A program made the translations under genes and the position numbers. The notes below the pieces were generated by a model. It ran no database searches. It saw only the letters and a list, made by a program, of their open reading frames with translations, and was not told the DNA's origin. From Bacteroidaceae bacterium (GTDB lineage: Bacteria > Bacteroidota > Bacteroidia > Bacteroidales > Bacteroidaceae): a DNA stretch of 29,226 nt. This document shows, in pieces, positions 1 through 7,957 of this stretch; the stretch's first letter is position 1; the number at the start of each line of letters is the position of its first letter. The stretch is from positions 1 through 29,226 of the forward strand of contig JAGBYN010000074.1 of NCBI GenBank assembly GCA_017628775.1, written 5' to 3'.

Positions 1-75
1 CGTGCCCCAACAAGAGGACAAGGATCTCTCAACTCTAAACTCTCCTCTCTCAACTTTAAACTCTCTCTACATTTG
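1..75. repeat. Dispersed intergenic repeat, left-end copy
   Basis: The first 40 bases recur in inverted orientation at 23449-23488 with 39 of 40 identical. They run into a low-complexity block of CTCTCAACTCTAAACTCTC-type units. Related GAGTTTAGA-type blocks lie near 18170-18215, 23408-23460, 23615-23690, 28880-28922 and 29156-29211, all between genes. I see no coding potential. The window begins inside this repeat. Confidence 0.85.
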
Positions 76-90
76 TTGGGGTAATGACGA

Positions 91-117
91 CGGGCCGACA
101 CGGTGATCGGCCCCTAC
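91..117. repeat. REP-like palindromic repeat (copy A)
   Basis: A hairpin with arms GGGCCGA (92-98) and TCGGCCC (107-113), followed by CTAC. Five more copies lie at 20514-20539, 26522-26548, 26584-26610, 29054-29080 and 29116-29142, in both orientations and only between genes. The form is that of a repetitive extragenic palindrome. No transposase of the RAYT type is visible in the window. Confidence 0.9.
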
Positions 118-120
118 CTC

Positions 121-230
121 CCAACTTCTTAATGAGCCAAAGGCTCCTCTTAACCTCTTAACGGACCTTTAGGTCCCTCTTAACGAGGCGAAGCCTCTTC
201 TCTCATCTCTCAACTCTCCCTCTTTCCTAC
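121..230. repeat. Three-hairpin module repeat
   Basis: Three short hairpins are joined by CTCTTAAC-like linkers: GAGCC-AAA-GGCTC (134-146), GGACCT-TT-AGGTCC (163-176) and GAGGC-GAA-GCCTC (185-197). The whole module together with REP copy A is present in inverted orientation at about 26423-26548, with roughly nine of ten bases the same by eye. A single-hairpin relative with the GTTAA linker is at 20376-20400. It lies upstream of the promoter at 257-287. Confidence 0.85.
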
Positions 231-256
231 TAAATTTTCACTACTTTGCGAAAATC

Positions 257-287
257 TTTGTGTTTTCGCTACTTTATTGTAACTTTG
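257..287 (+). promoter_or_regulatory. Bacteroidota-type promoter for the 386 gene
   Basis: TTTG at 257-260 and TAACTTTG at 280-287 are separated by 19 bases, matching the -33/-7 elements used by the primary sigma factor of Bacteroidota. Transcription would start near 294, giving a leader of about 90-105 bases. It probably drives both the broken hydrolase gene and thrA, which follows 16 bases after it. Confidence 0.75.
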
Positions 288-385
288 GTGCGAAATTTTT
301 AATTTTTTTGCGGTTCAAGGCAAGTGAATGTATCTGGGGCAGTGCTTTCGTGCGCTGTGCCGCATGATTCATTACTGCTTTGAAC

Positions 386-1894
386 ATGAAATATTTTGTT
401 ATGAAGAAGATATTTTGCTTGTTAATGTTTTGCTGTTCCTTGATGATGCAAGCCCAGCAGGCGCCTAAGCGTGAGTTCCGCGGTGCTTGGATACAAATCA
501 TTAATGGACAGTTCCAGGGTATGGCTCGCCATCAGATGCAAGCCAACCTCACGAATCAGTTGAATACATTGAAAGCCTGTGGGGTGAATACCATTATCTT
601 TCAGGTGCGCGGCGAGGCAGATGCGTTGTAAGAAAGTCCATATGAACCATGGAGCCGTTTCCTGACGGGTGTTCAAGGTCAACCCCCTTCACCATATTGG
701 GACCCCTTAGCGTGGATGGTTGATGAATGCCACAAGCGCGGCATGGAACTTCATGCCTGGATCAATCCTTATCGTGCCAAGACCAAAACCACAAAAGAGC
801 TTGCTGCGTCTCACCCATATGTGCAAGCCCCTGAACGCTTCTTTGCCTATGGCGATTTATTGATATTCGATCCTGGTTTGCCCGAAAATCAAGAGTATAT
901 TTGTACCATCGTGAAGGATATCCTGACCCGCTACGATGTGGATGGTCTGCACATGGATGATTATTTCTATCCTTATCCCGAAGCCGGACGAGCTATTCCC
1001 GACGATGCCACCTATCAGAAATACCGCAATGGTATTACCAATAAGGATGATTGGCGCCGATACAATGTGAATTGCTTGATTGAAAAATTGTCGCGCGTGG
1101 TTCGTGAAACGAAACCTTGGGTGAAGTTCGGTATCTCGCCCTTTGGCATATACCACAACGCCCGAAATGGTGGTTTCGTCAAGGGTAGTCAAACGAAGGG
1201 TTTGCAAAACTACGATGATCTTTATGCCGATATCCTTTACTGGGTGAATAAAGGCTGGATCGATTATAACGTGCCCCAAATCTATTGGGAAATAGGCCAT
1301 CCTGCAGCCGACTATGAAGAATTAATCAAGTGGTGGTCAACCCACGCTGCAAATCGTCCGCTGATTATCGGACAGGACGTGGAGCGCACCGTGCGCGCTG
1401 CCGACCGTCAGGTGCCCACTCAAAATCAAATGGCGGCTAAATTCCAGTTGCAACGCTCCTTGCCTAATATCAATGGCTCATGTCTGTGGTACAGCGCTGC
1501 CGTGGTGCGCAATGAAGGCGGATATGCCTCAGAGTTGGCTTACAACTACCACAAAACGCCTGCCCTCCAGCCTTTAATGCCTTTTATCGATGATAAGGCG
1601 CCCCGTAAGGTGAAAGGTCTTGACGACCGCTGGATGCCCGATGGCTATTATCTCTTCTGGCAAGCGCCCAAGGCGAAAAAGGAAATGGATAAAGCCCAAT
1701 ACTACGTGGTGTATCGCTTTGCACAAGGCGAGAAAATTAACCTTGAACAAGCCGATCATATTGTAACGATAACTAAACAGACTTTGCTTAAATTGCCTTA
1801 CCAAAATGGTAAAACAAAATACACGTATGTGGTCACTGCACTCGACCGTTTACAAAACGAAAGTAAGGCAGCAAAAGTAAAGGTGAAACTATAA
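386..1894 (+). pseudogene. Family-10-like glycosyl hydrolase (GHL10/DUF187 type) interrupted by in-frame TAA
   Basis: The reading frame has a signal peptide (MKKIFCLLMFCCSLMMQAQ from the ATG at 401; an earlier ATG lies at 386). The mature start, REFRGAWIQ, is typical of the GHL10 family of secreted glycosidase-like proteins. At 629-631 a TAA interrupts it. The same frame continues without a break to 1894, with SPYEPWSRFLTG and RGMELHAWINPYRA just after the stop, DGLHMDDYFYPYP further on, and a fibronectin III-like C-terminus. In relatives this position sits in an ADAxY-x-S-x-YEPW context, so the lost codon was probably TAT or TAC for tyrosine: one base change and no frameshift. Without the stop the product would be about 502 residues, a normal length. 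The gene may be a recent pseudogene, a strain variant or a sequencing error. The family call is confident; the substrate is unknown. Confidence 0.85.
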
Positions 1895-1910
1895 AAAAAC
1901 TTCCCTGTAC

Positions 1911-4334
1911 ATGAAAGTATTAAAATTCGGCGGTTCCTCAGTAGGAGCCGTAGAGAGTATTCTCAATATAAAAAGAATTGCCGAAAACAACGACCAACCC
2001 ATTGTGGTGGTGGTTTCGGCTTTGGGTGGCGTGACCGACCGCCTTATTGCTTTGGGTAAAAGAGCTGCTCAGGGCGATCCAACGTACCTAACAGAAGTGG
2101 ATGCACTTGTGTTGCGCCACACTGAGATGGTAGAGACAGTGATACCAAACGACCGCCAGGCCGGACTCCATACGCAGATGGATGCCATCTTCGAAGATTT
2201 GCGGAGTATCCTCCACGGGGTTTTCCTGATTCAAGACCTCACGGAAAAGACCGCTGATGTTATCGTTGCCTTTGGTGAGCGTTTGTCCTCGCTGATCGTG
2301 GCAACGCTGATTGATGGCGCTCGCCATTTCGAAGCACGTAATATCATTAAAACGCAACGCCAGGGCAATAAGCATGTGGTGAACTATGAGTTAACCAATG
2401 CTTTGATTTCAGACAACTTCGGCCGTTGGAAGGGCATTGCCGTGATGGGTGGTTTCATTGCCACCGATATGGAGACGGGTGCCACGACAAACCTCGGTCG
2501 TGGAGGCTCGGACTTCACTGCGGCGATTGTTGCTGCGGCGCTCGATGCTGAGGCTTTGGAAATATGGACCGACGTGAATGGCTTTATGACAGCCGACCCA
2601 CGCGTGATCTCAAAGGCTTATACCATCGATGAACTATCGTACAACGAAGCCATGGAGCTTTGCAACTTCGGGGCGAAGGTGGTGTATCCCCCCACGATCT
2701 ATCCCGTGTGCGTCAAGAATATTCCCATCTTGGTGAAGAACACCTTTAACCCCGAGGCTAAGGGCAGTATCATCCATGCCAATGCCAAAACGAGCAAGCA
2801 ACCCATTCGCGGTATTTCTTCCGTTAATGAAATGTCGCTCGTCACGGTGAGCGGTCTTTCAATGGTGGGCGTTGTGGGTGTGAACCGACGTATCTTTGCT
2901 ACCCTCACCCGTGGGGGCATCAGTGTGTTTATGGTGGCACAAACCTCATCAGAAACGAGTACCTCGCTTTGCGTCACAACGCAAGATGCAGCAAAGGCAT
3001 GCCAACTCCTGGACCATGAGTTTGCCGCAGAAATTGCAGAGGGCGCGATGAACCCCACCATTCACCAGGATGACTTAGCTACAGTGGCTGTTGTGGGTGA
3101 ACCCATGGCGAACAGTTCGGGTGTTGCCGGACGTCTCTTCGCCGTGTTGGGCAAGAATGGTATTAACATCAATGCGATGGCGCAAAGCGCGTTGGAAAAG
3201 AATATCTCGTTTGTCGTTGATAAGCATCAATTGCGCAAGGCCTTAGAAGTAATTCACGACAGTTTCTTTTTGAGTCAGCACGAGGAACTCAATGTCTTTT
3301 TGTGTGGCACAGGAACGGTAGGTGGAAGTCTCTTGCAACAACTCGCCGCTCAACGTGAATTGCTCATGAGCGAACGTGGGCTGAAGATCAACCTCGTTGG
3401 GGTGTGTGGACGCACAAAGGCAGCGTTCTCGCGCGAAGGCATCGATCCTGCACGTTACAAGGAAGCCCTTGAACAGAGCGATAAGAAGGGTGGTGTGGAA
3501 GAAATGGTGGATGAAATTATTCGCTTGAATGTATTCAACTCTGTTTTCGTGGATTGCACCGCCAGCGAAGCTGTTGCTGCGCAATATGAACGTCTGTTGG
3601 CTGCCAATGTGGCCGTCGTGGCTGCCAATAAAGTGGCAGCTTCATCAAGCTACGATAATTATGAACGCCTCAAGCATCTGGCGCGCCAACGTGGGGTGAA
3701 GTATCTTTTTGAAACCAATGTGGGCGCTGGCCTTCCTATTATAAATACCATCAACGATCTCCGTGCGTCGGGCGATAAGATTATTGAAATCAAAGCCGTG
3801 TTGAGCGGTACGCTCAACTTCGTGTTCAACACCCTGTCGAAGGATATTCCTTTGAGTCGGGCCGTGAAGATGGCGCAGGAGGCCGGTTATTCTGAACCCG
3901 ACCCACGCATTGACCTTTCCGGCAAGGACGTGATTCGTAAAATCACGATCTTGGCGCGTGAAAGTGGCTATCGTGTTGAAACCGATGAAATCGCTAAGGA
4001 GTTGTTTATTCCCAACCATTTGTTTGAAGGTACGCTCGATGCCTTCTGGGCAGGTCTTCCCGACCTCGATGCCCAATTCGAGGCTGAACGCCAACGCTTA
4101 GAGGCTGAAAACAAACGTTGGCGCTTTGTGGCAGAATGGACTGAAGGTAAGGGTAAAGTAAGCCTTTGCGAAATTCCTTTAGGTCATCCCTTCTACGACC
4201 TTGAAGGGTCTAACAATATTATTTTGCTCACCACAGAACGTTATCGCGAATACCCCATGCTCATTCAAGGCTATGGCGCAGGTGCTGCCGTCACCGCGGC
4301 TGGTGTCTTTGCGGATATTATGCGATTGAAGTAG
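1911..4334 (+). CDS. thrA: Bifunctional aspartokinase / homoserine dehydrogenase
   Basis: This cytoplasmic enzyme catalyses the first and third steps of the aspartate pathway leading to threonine, methionine and lysine. Residues 1 to about 290 are the aspartokinase domain (KFGGSSVG near the start, GRGGSDFTAA in the active-site region). Tandem ACT domains follow to about residue 455 (VTVSGLSMVGVVGVNRRIFA, VAVVGEPMANSSGVAGR) and probably sense threonine. The homoserine dehydrogenase domain begins at about residue 458 with the NAD(P) motif CGTGTVGG and includes NKVAASSSYDNYERL, GAGLPIINT and a C-terminal GAGAAVTAAGVFADI. The 807-residue length is normal for the fusion. The start lies 16 bases after the broken hydrolase, so the two probably share a transcript. 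In many Bacteroidales thrA is followed by a homoserine kinase-like gene and thrC; here neither follows. Confidence 0.97.
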   Translation: MKVLKFGGSSVGAVESILNIKRIAENNDQPIVVVVSALGGVTDRLIALGKRAAQGDPTYLTEVDALVLRHTEMVETVIPNDRQAGLHTQMDAIFEDLRSILHGVFLIQDLTEKTADVIVAFGERLSSLIVATLIDGARHFEARNIIKTQRQGNKHVVNYELTNALISDNFGRWKGIAVMGGFIATDMETGATTNLGRGGSDFTAAIVAAALDAEALEIWTDVNGFMTADPRVISKAYTIDELSYNEAMELCNFGAKVVYPPTIYPVCVKNIPILVKNTFNPEAKGSIIHANAKTSKQPIRGISSVNEMSLVTVSGLSMVGVVGVNRRIFATLTRGGISVFMVAQTSSETSTSLCVTTQDAAKACQLLDHEFAAEIAEGAMNPTIHQDDLATVAVVGEPMANSSGVAGRLFAVLGKNGININAMAQSALEKNISFVVDKHQLRKALEVIHDSFFLSQHEELNVFLCGTGTVGGSLLQQLAAQRELLMSERGLKINLVGVCGRTKAAFSREGIDPARYKEALEQSDKKGGVEEMVDEIIRLNVFNSVFVDCTASEAVAAQYERLLAANVAVVAANKVAASSSYDNYERLKHLARQRGVKYLFETNVGAGLPIINTINDLRASGDKIIEIKAVLSGTLNFVFNTLSKDIPLSRAVKMAQEAGYSEPDPRIDLSGKDVIRKITILARESGYRVETDEIAKELFIPNHLFEGTLDAFWAGLPDLDAQFEAERQRLEAENKRWRFVAEWTEGKGKVSLCEIPLGHPFYDLEGSNNIILLTTERYREYPMLIQGYGAGAAVTAAGVFADIMRLK

Positions 4335-4497
4335 TGGGGGAGTTCTAGGAGGCTCTAGGAAGTTATAGGAAACTTTAGGAAGTTATAGGAATTTTCTAGA
4401 TATTCTTGATATTCAAGATGCTCTGGAGATTCTATATTTTTCGAGGGCCCAACGACTTTAAAGCCCTTAGAAACTTTAGAGCTCTTTTTAAAAAATC
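4335..4497. repeat. A+T-rich ATAGGA-type low-complexity spacer
   Basis: The spacer between thrA and the flavoprotein gene contains reiterated AGGAAGTTATAGGA and AGGAAACTTTAGGA units at about 4347-4393, followed by the small palindrome CTTGATATTCAAG. Similar TATAG/ATAGGA-rich blocks occur at about 18080-18125, 20447-20490, 26740-26792 and 28770-28810. No ORF or clear promoter is visible. Confidence 0.65.
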
Positions 4498-6126
4498 ATG
4501 CAACAAATACTTTCTTTTCGTGTTGTGCCTGCTGTTGCGGCTCAGGATGCTGAATTAAAAAAGCGAGCCGCGCAGGAGTTGGGCGTAGCACCCCATAGAA
4601 TAAAGGCAGTGCGTGTTAGGAAACGCAGTATTGATGCCCGCCAACGCACGGTGTTCGTCAACCTCACCATTGAGGCCTTTATCGATGAAAATCCACCAGC
4701 ATTGGATTATGAACCGATTGTTTATCCTCATGTTGAGGGTGCTGAGTCGGTGGTTGTGGTCGGTGCCGGACCAGGTGGGCTTTTCGCTGCCCTTCGTTTG
4801 ATTGAGTTGGGAAAACGCCCCATTGTGTTAGAGCGTGGCAAAGACGTGCATGAACGCCGTAAGGATATTGCGCGTATCTCGCGTGAGCATATTGTTGACC
4901 CCGAAAGTAATTATTCTTTCGGTGAAGGGGGAGCTGGCGCATACTCCGATGGTAAATTATTTACCCGTTCAAAGAAACGTGGCAATATCGAAAAGATTTT
5001 GCGCGTGTTCTGCCAGCATGGTGCCCTTACCGATATTCTGGTGGATGCTCATCCCCACATCGGAACCGATCGCTTGCCCCGTATCATCGAGCGTATGCGC
5101 GAGCAAATCAAAGCGTCGGGTGGCGAGGTGCATTTCGGGCAACGTGTGGATCGATTGTTGTTTAAAGCCAACAATCAAGTGGTGGGCGTACAAACGCAGA
5201 CGGGGCAGGAGTTCTATGGTCCCGTAATCCTGGCAACAGGTCATTCAGCGCGCGATGTTTACCGTTATCTCGTTGAGGCAGGCATAGAAGTAGAGGCCAA
5301 GGGCATTGCAGTGGGTGTGCGTTTGGAACATTCGGCGCACCACATTGATTGCCTTCAATACCACAATCGTGAGGGACGTGGCAAGTACCTCCCCGCAGCA
5401 GAATACAGTTACGTGGCACAAGCCAAAGGGCGTGGCGTTTATAGCTTCTGCATGTGCCCTGGTGGCGTAGTGGTGCCTGCAGCCAGTGGACCCGAGCAAT
5501 TGGTGGTCAATGGTATGAGTCCCTCAACACGCAACACGGCCTGGAGCAATTCGGGCATGGTGGTTGAAACACGCCTTGAGGATTTGGATGGCGAACTGCG
5601 CCCCTTCCTGCAAGAGGCCATGAACGATGCGCGTTTTGCAGAAAACCATAAGGATATGTTTACGGCCGACCATCCTCTGCGCATGATGTATTTCCAAGAA
5701 GCCCTTGAACGTGCGTGCTGGATACAGGCTGGCGGCAAACAAACTGCTCCCGCACAACGCATGCACGATTTCGTGAACCGTAAGTTATCCGCCGATCTCT
5801 TGCCCACAAGCTATTCGCCTGGCGTGGTCGCCTCGCCTCTTCATTTCTGGATGCCTCAATTCATCACGACGCGTCTTGCTGAAGGGTTCCAAATCTTTGG
5901 ACAGCGCAGTAAAGGTTTCTTGACCAACGAGGCTTTGATGATTGCGGCAGAAACACGTACTTCAGCCCCCTTGCGCATCCTGCGCGATCCCGAAACGCTG
6001 GCGCACATTCGCATTCAAGGACTTTACCCTTGTGGCGAAGGAGCTGGCTATGCCGGCGGTATCGTCAGTGCTGCCGTCGATGGCGAGCGCTGTGCTGAGG
6101 CTGTGGCAGGCTGTGAATTTAGATAA
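4498..6126 (+). CDS. FAD-dependent oxidoreductase, COG2509 type
   Basis: A 542-residue predicted flavoprotein. The first ~60 residues form the small N-terminal domain usual for this family (basic KAVRVRKRSIDARQ). The Rossmann FAD-binding motif VVVVGAGPGGLFAALRL lies at about residues 83-99 and ends in the acidic LERG strand. YSFGEGGAGAYSDGKL, VILATGHSARDVY and the C-terminal LYPCGEGAGYAGGIVSAAVDG are hallmark motifs. Members are widespread in Bacteroidota and are annotated as NAD(P)/FAD-dependent dehydrogenases; substrate and electron partner are not established. The product looks cytoplasmic, with no signal peptide. The ATG at 4498 follows an A-rich stretch rather than a Shine-Dalgarno sequence, which is normal in this phylum. 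It precedes the HD-domain gene by 63 bases on the same strand. Confidence 0.93.
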   Translation: MQQILSFRVVPAVAAQDAELKKRAAQELGVAPHRIKAVRVRKRSIDARQRTVFVNLTIEAFIDENPPALDYEPIVYPHVEGAESVVVVGAGPGGLFAALRLIELGKRPIVLERGKDVHERRKDIARISREHIVDPESNYSFGEGGAGAYSDGKLFTRSKKRGNIEKILRVFCQHGALTDILVDAHPHIGTDRLPRIIERMREQIKASGGEVHFGQRVDRLLFKANNQVVGVQTQTGQEFYGPVILATGHSARDVYRYLVEAGIEVEAKGIAVGVRLEHSAHHIDCLQYHNREGRGKYLPAAEYSYVAQAKGRGVYSFCMCPGGVVVPAASGPEQLVVNGMSPSTRNTAWSNSGMVVETRLEDLDGELRPFLQEAMNDARFAENHKDMFTADHPLRMMYFQEALERACWIQAGGKQTAPAQRMHDFVNRKLSADLLPTSYSPGVVASPLHFWMPQFITTRLAEGFQIFGQRSKGFLTNEALMIAAETRTSAPLRILRDPETLAHIRIQGLYPCGEGAGYAGGIVSAAVDGERCAEAVAGCEFR

Positions 6127-6189
6127 TATAGGAGCTCTATATATAGGATTTCTTACGTTCTCCTATTTCCCACTCAACAAACCAACCTT

Positions 6190-6741
6190 ATGATCCACCC
6201 TTTAATTGAAAAATATTATCCTGAAGACAATGAACTGCGCAGAATCTTGCTCACACACAGTGAGCAGGTGGTGAAGCGTGCTCTGAAGATTGCGGATGCT
6301 CATCCCGAATGGTGTTTGAACCGCCAATTATTGGAAGAGGGCGCATGGCTTCATGACATTGGTGTGTTCTTGACCGACGCACCAGGGATTCATTGCTTTG
6401 GCACTCATCCTTATTTAATGCATGGTGTGCTGGGGGCAGAACTGATGCGTCAGGAGGGGCGCGAGGACTTGGCACGCATTTGCGAGCGCCACACGGGCAC
6501 AGGACTTACTGTTGAAAATATCATCGAACAAGGATTGGCCTTGCCGCATCGTGATTTCCGCCCCGAGACATTAGAGGAACAGGTGATTTGCTATGCCGAT
6601 AAATTCTATTCAAAAAGTCATTTGGAACGTGAGCGCACCGTTGAGCAAACGGCAAAGAGTCTTGAGAAGTTTGGAGCAGCTGGTGTAGAAATCTTTTTGA
6701 ACTGGGCACAGCGCTTTGAGTCGTACACATTAAATAATTAG
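6190..6741 (+). CDS. HD-domain phosphohydrolase-like protein
   Basis: A 183-residue soluble protein with the metal-binding pattern of the HD superfamily: H24 in THSEQV, the H-D pair in GAWLHDIGVF (about residues 54-57) and further histidines in GTHPYLMHGVLGAELM and CERHTGTGL. The later YADKFYSKSH segment carries another conserved aspartate-type position. This matches the small HDIG family of uncharacterised phosphohydrolases; the substrate, possibly a nucleotide or phosphoester, is not predictable from sequence. It ends three bases before the start of the lipoprotein gene, so the two are almost certainly co-transcribed. Confidence 0.88.
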   Translation: MIHPLIEKYYPEDNELRRILLTHSEQVVKRALKIADAHPEWCLNRQLLEEGAWLHDIGVFLTDAPGIHCFGTHPYLMHGVLGAELMRQEGREDLARICERHTGTGLTVENIIEQGLALPHRDFRPETLEEQVICYADKFYSKSHLERERTVEQTAKSLEKFGAAGVEIFLNWAQRFESYTLNN

Positions 6742-6744
6742 ACC

Positions 6745-7851
6745 ATGAAGATCTTGAAATCATGCTTTGGATTAGCCTTGCTTTTTGGTGTTGCTGCTTG
6801 TGGCAACAAATCGGAACGTGTCGTTTATGAAGCTGTTCCGCCTGAAGATTTGTCGAGCGAAGAAGGGGTGGTATATCTTGAAAATGAGCGTTTGAAAAGT
6901 CCGATCTCTGTGGAGGATTTTTTAAGTCTTGCTGAGGTTCATGATATTGAAGATTTTTTGGGCAACTATAATAATATAGAGCGGGCTAAGGAAAACCCCG
7001 AACTGGCATCGTATTTCATGGCCACGAAGCGTGATTCCGCTGTGATGCGCTTGGCAAACCGTTTTATGCGTATGTCAAACTTGGCGGAAACCAATGGTAA
7101 GGCTGATGATAAATTACGATGGGCACAGGCGGTGCGTGTCGCCCTTGATGAGTTCTGTCAAAATGAGGTTGGCGTGAGTGCCGACTCTGCGCTACAGGAC
7201 GTTGAACACATGATGTGCAAATTCTCGAATGACTCGCAGATGGAGATGAATTTCTTGTCTTACGTCTATGCAACCATCTCCTATTTCAAGGTGATTAATG
7301 ACTACAACCAATGGTTTGATGCCGCTCCTAAAGCACTCTTGCCGTTGTTGCGTGAGGAGTATCAAGCCTGGCACGATTTCAATATGGCGCGCTATAAGTT
7401 CTGGTCGGAAGTGTCATACACACAAGCCTGGTACAGCATGAAACCCTTGGAAACGAATGGATATTATGCCGAACTGGCAACGGAACGCCGTGAGGACCTC
7501 AAGTTGGAACGCTCAATCATTGAAAACAGTGAATCTTATCTTCAAAAGGGTGAGACCGTGACGACTAAAATGTGGGAACAATGGATTGAGGACCATTCCG
7601 TGCCAAAGGATATTGATGATTTAAAAGAAATGGAGCACGAAGAATTGATACCCAGCGAAAGTCATGTTGCAGAATGCGTGTCCACCCTGAAGTCAACCTG
7701 CTCACGCTGGCTTAAAGCACGTCAGGCCATTGCCGCTGCATTACCGTCAGCGCAAGCCAAAGCCTACGACAATCTGACGGCTGATATTCATTTCCGCATC
7801 ATTGACAATAAACCTATAGATCCAGATCTCTTGTATGAGTCTGAAGAATAA
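6745..7851 (+). CDS. Uncharacterised lipoprotein
   Basis: A 368-residue protein beginning with a lipoprotein signal (MKILKSCFGLALLFGVAACGNK, lipidated Cys19). No acidic lipoprotein export signal follows the cysteine, so a periplasmic-facing location is more likely than surface exposure, though this is weak evidence. The rest is largely helical and charged, rich in Trp, Tyr, Met and Glu, with a C-terminal segment (CSRWLKARQAIAAALPSAQ, then AYDNLTADIHFRIID) that resembles the helical DUF1311/LprI-like style. I cannot assign a function. It is the last gene before the terminator at 7863-7900 and starts three bases after the HD-domain gene. Confidence 0.85.
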   Translation: MKILKSCFGLALLFGVAACGNKSERVVYEAVPPEDLSSEEGVVYLENERLKSPISVEDFLSLAEVHDIEDFLGNYNNIERAKENPELASYFMATKRDSAVMRLANRFMRMSNLAETNGKADDKLRWAQAVRVALDEFCQNEVGVSADSALQDVEHMMCKFSNDSQMEMNFLSYVYATISYFKVINDYNQWFDAAPKALLPLLREEYQAWHDFNMARYKFWSEVSYTQAWYSMKPLETNGYYAELATERREDLKLERSIIENSESYLQKGETVTTKMWEQWIEDHSVPKDIDDLKEMEHEELIPSESHVAECVSTLKSTCSRWLKARQAIAAALPSAQAKAYDNLTADIHFRIIDNKPIDPDLLYESEE

Positions 7852-7862
7852 ACATCATAAAA

Positions 7863-7900
7863 TCCCCCTACCGAGGCACTCCGATGCTCCAGTAGGGGGA
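7863..7900. terminator. Bidirectional rho-independent terminator
   Basis: Arms TCCCCCTAC (7863-7871) and GTAGGGGGA (7892-7900) pair perfectly and are followed by CTTTTATT on the plus strand. On the minus strand the stem is followed by TTTTATG. It lies between two convergent units ending at 7851 and 7958. Confidence 0.85.
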
Positions 7901-7957
7901 CTTTTATTGTATGTCGTCTGTTTCAAGCTTACGCTCGTTTTTATAGTATCTTTTTGA

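Noticed and set aside
294..385. Riboswitch or attenuator in the leader of the broken hydrolase gene and thrA
   Set aside because: No known riboswitch core, leader peptide rich in Thr or Ile codons, or terminator/antiterminator pair could be seen.
386..1894. Reassigned genetic code with TAA as a sense codon
   Set aside because: TAA is the natural stop of several intact genes in the window, for example at 6126, 7851 and the GH109-like gene.
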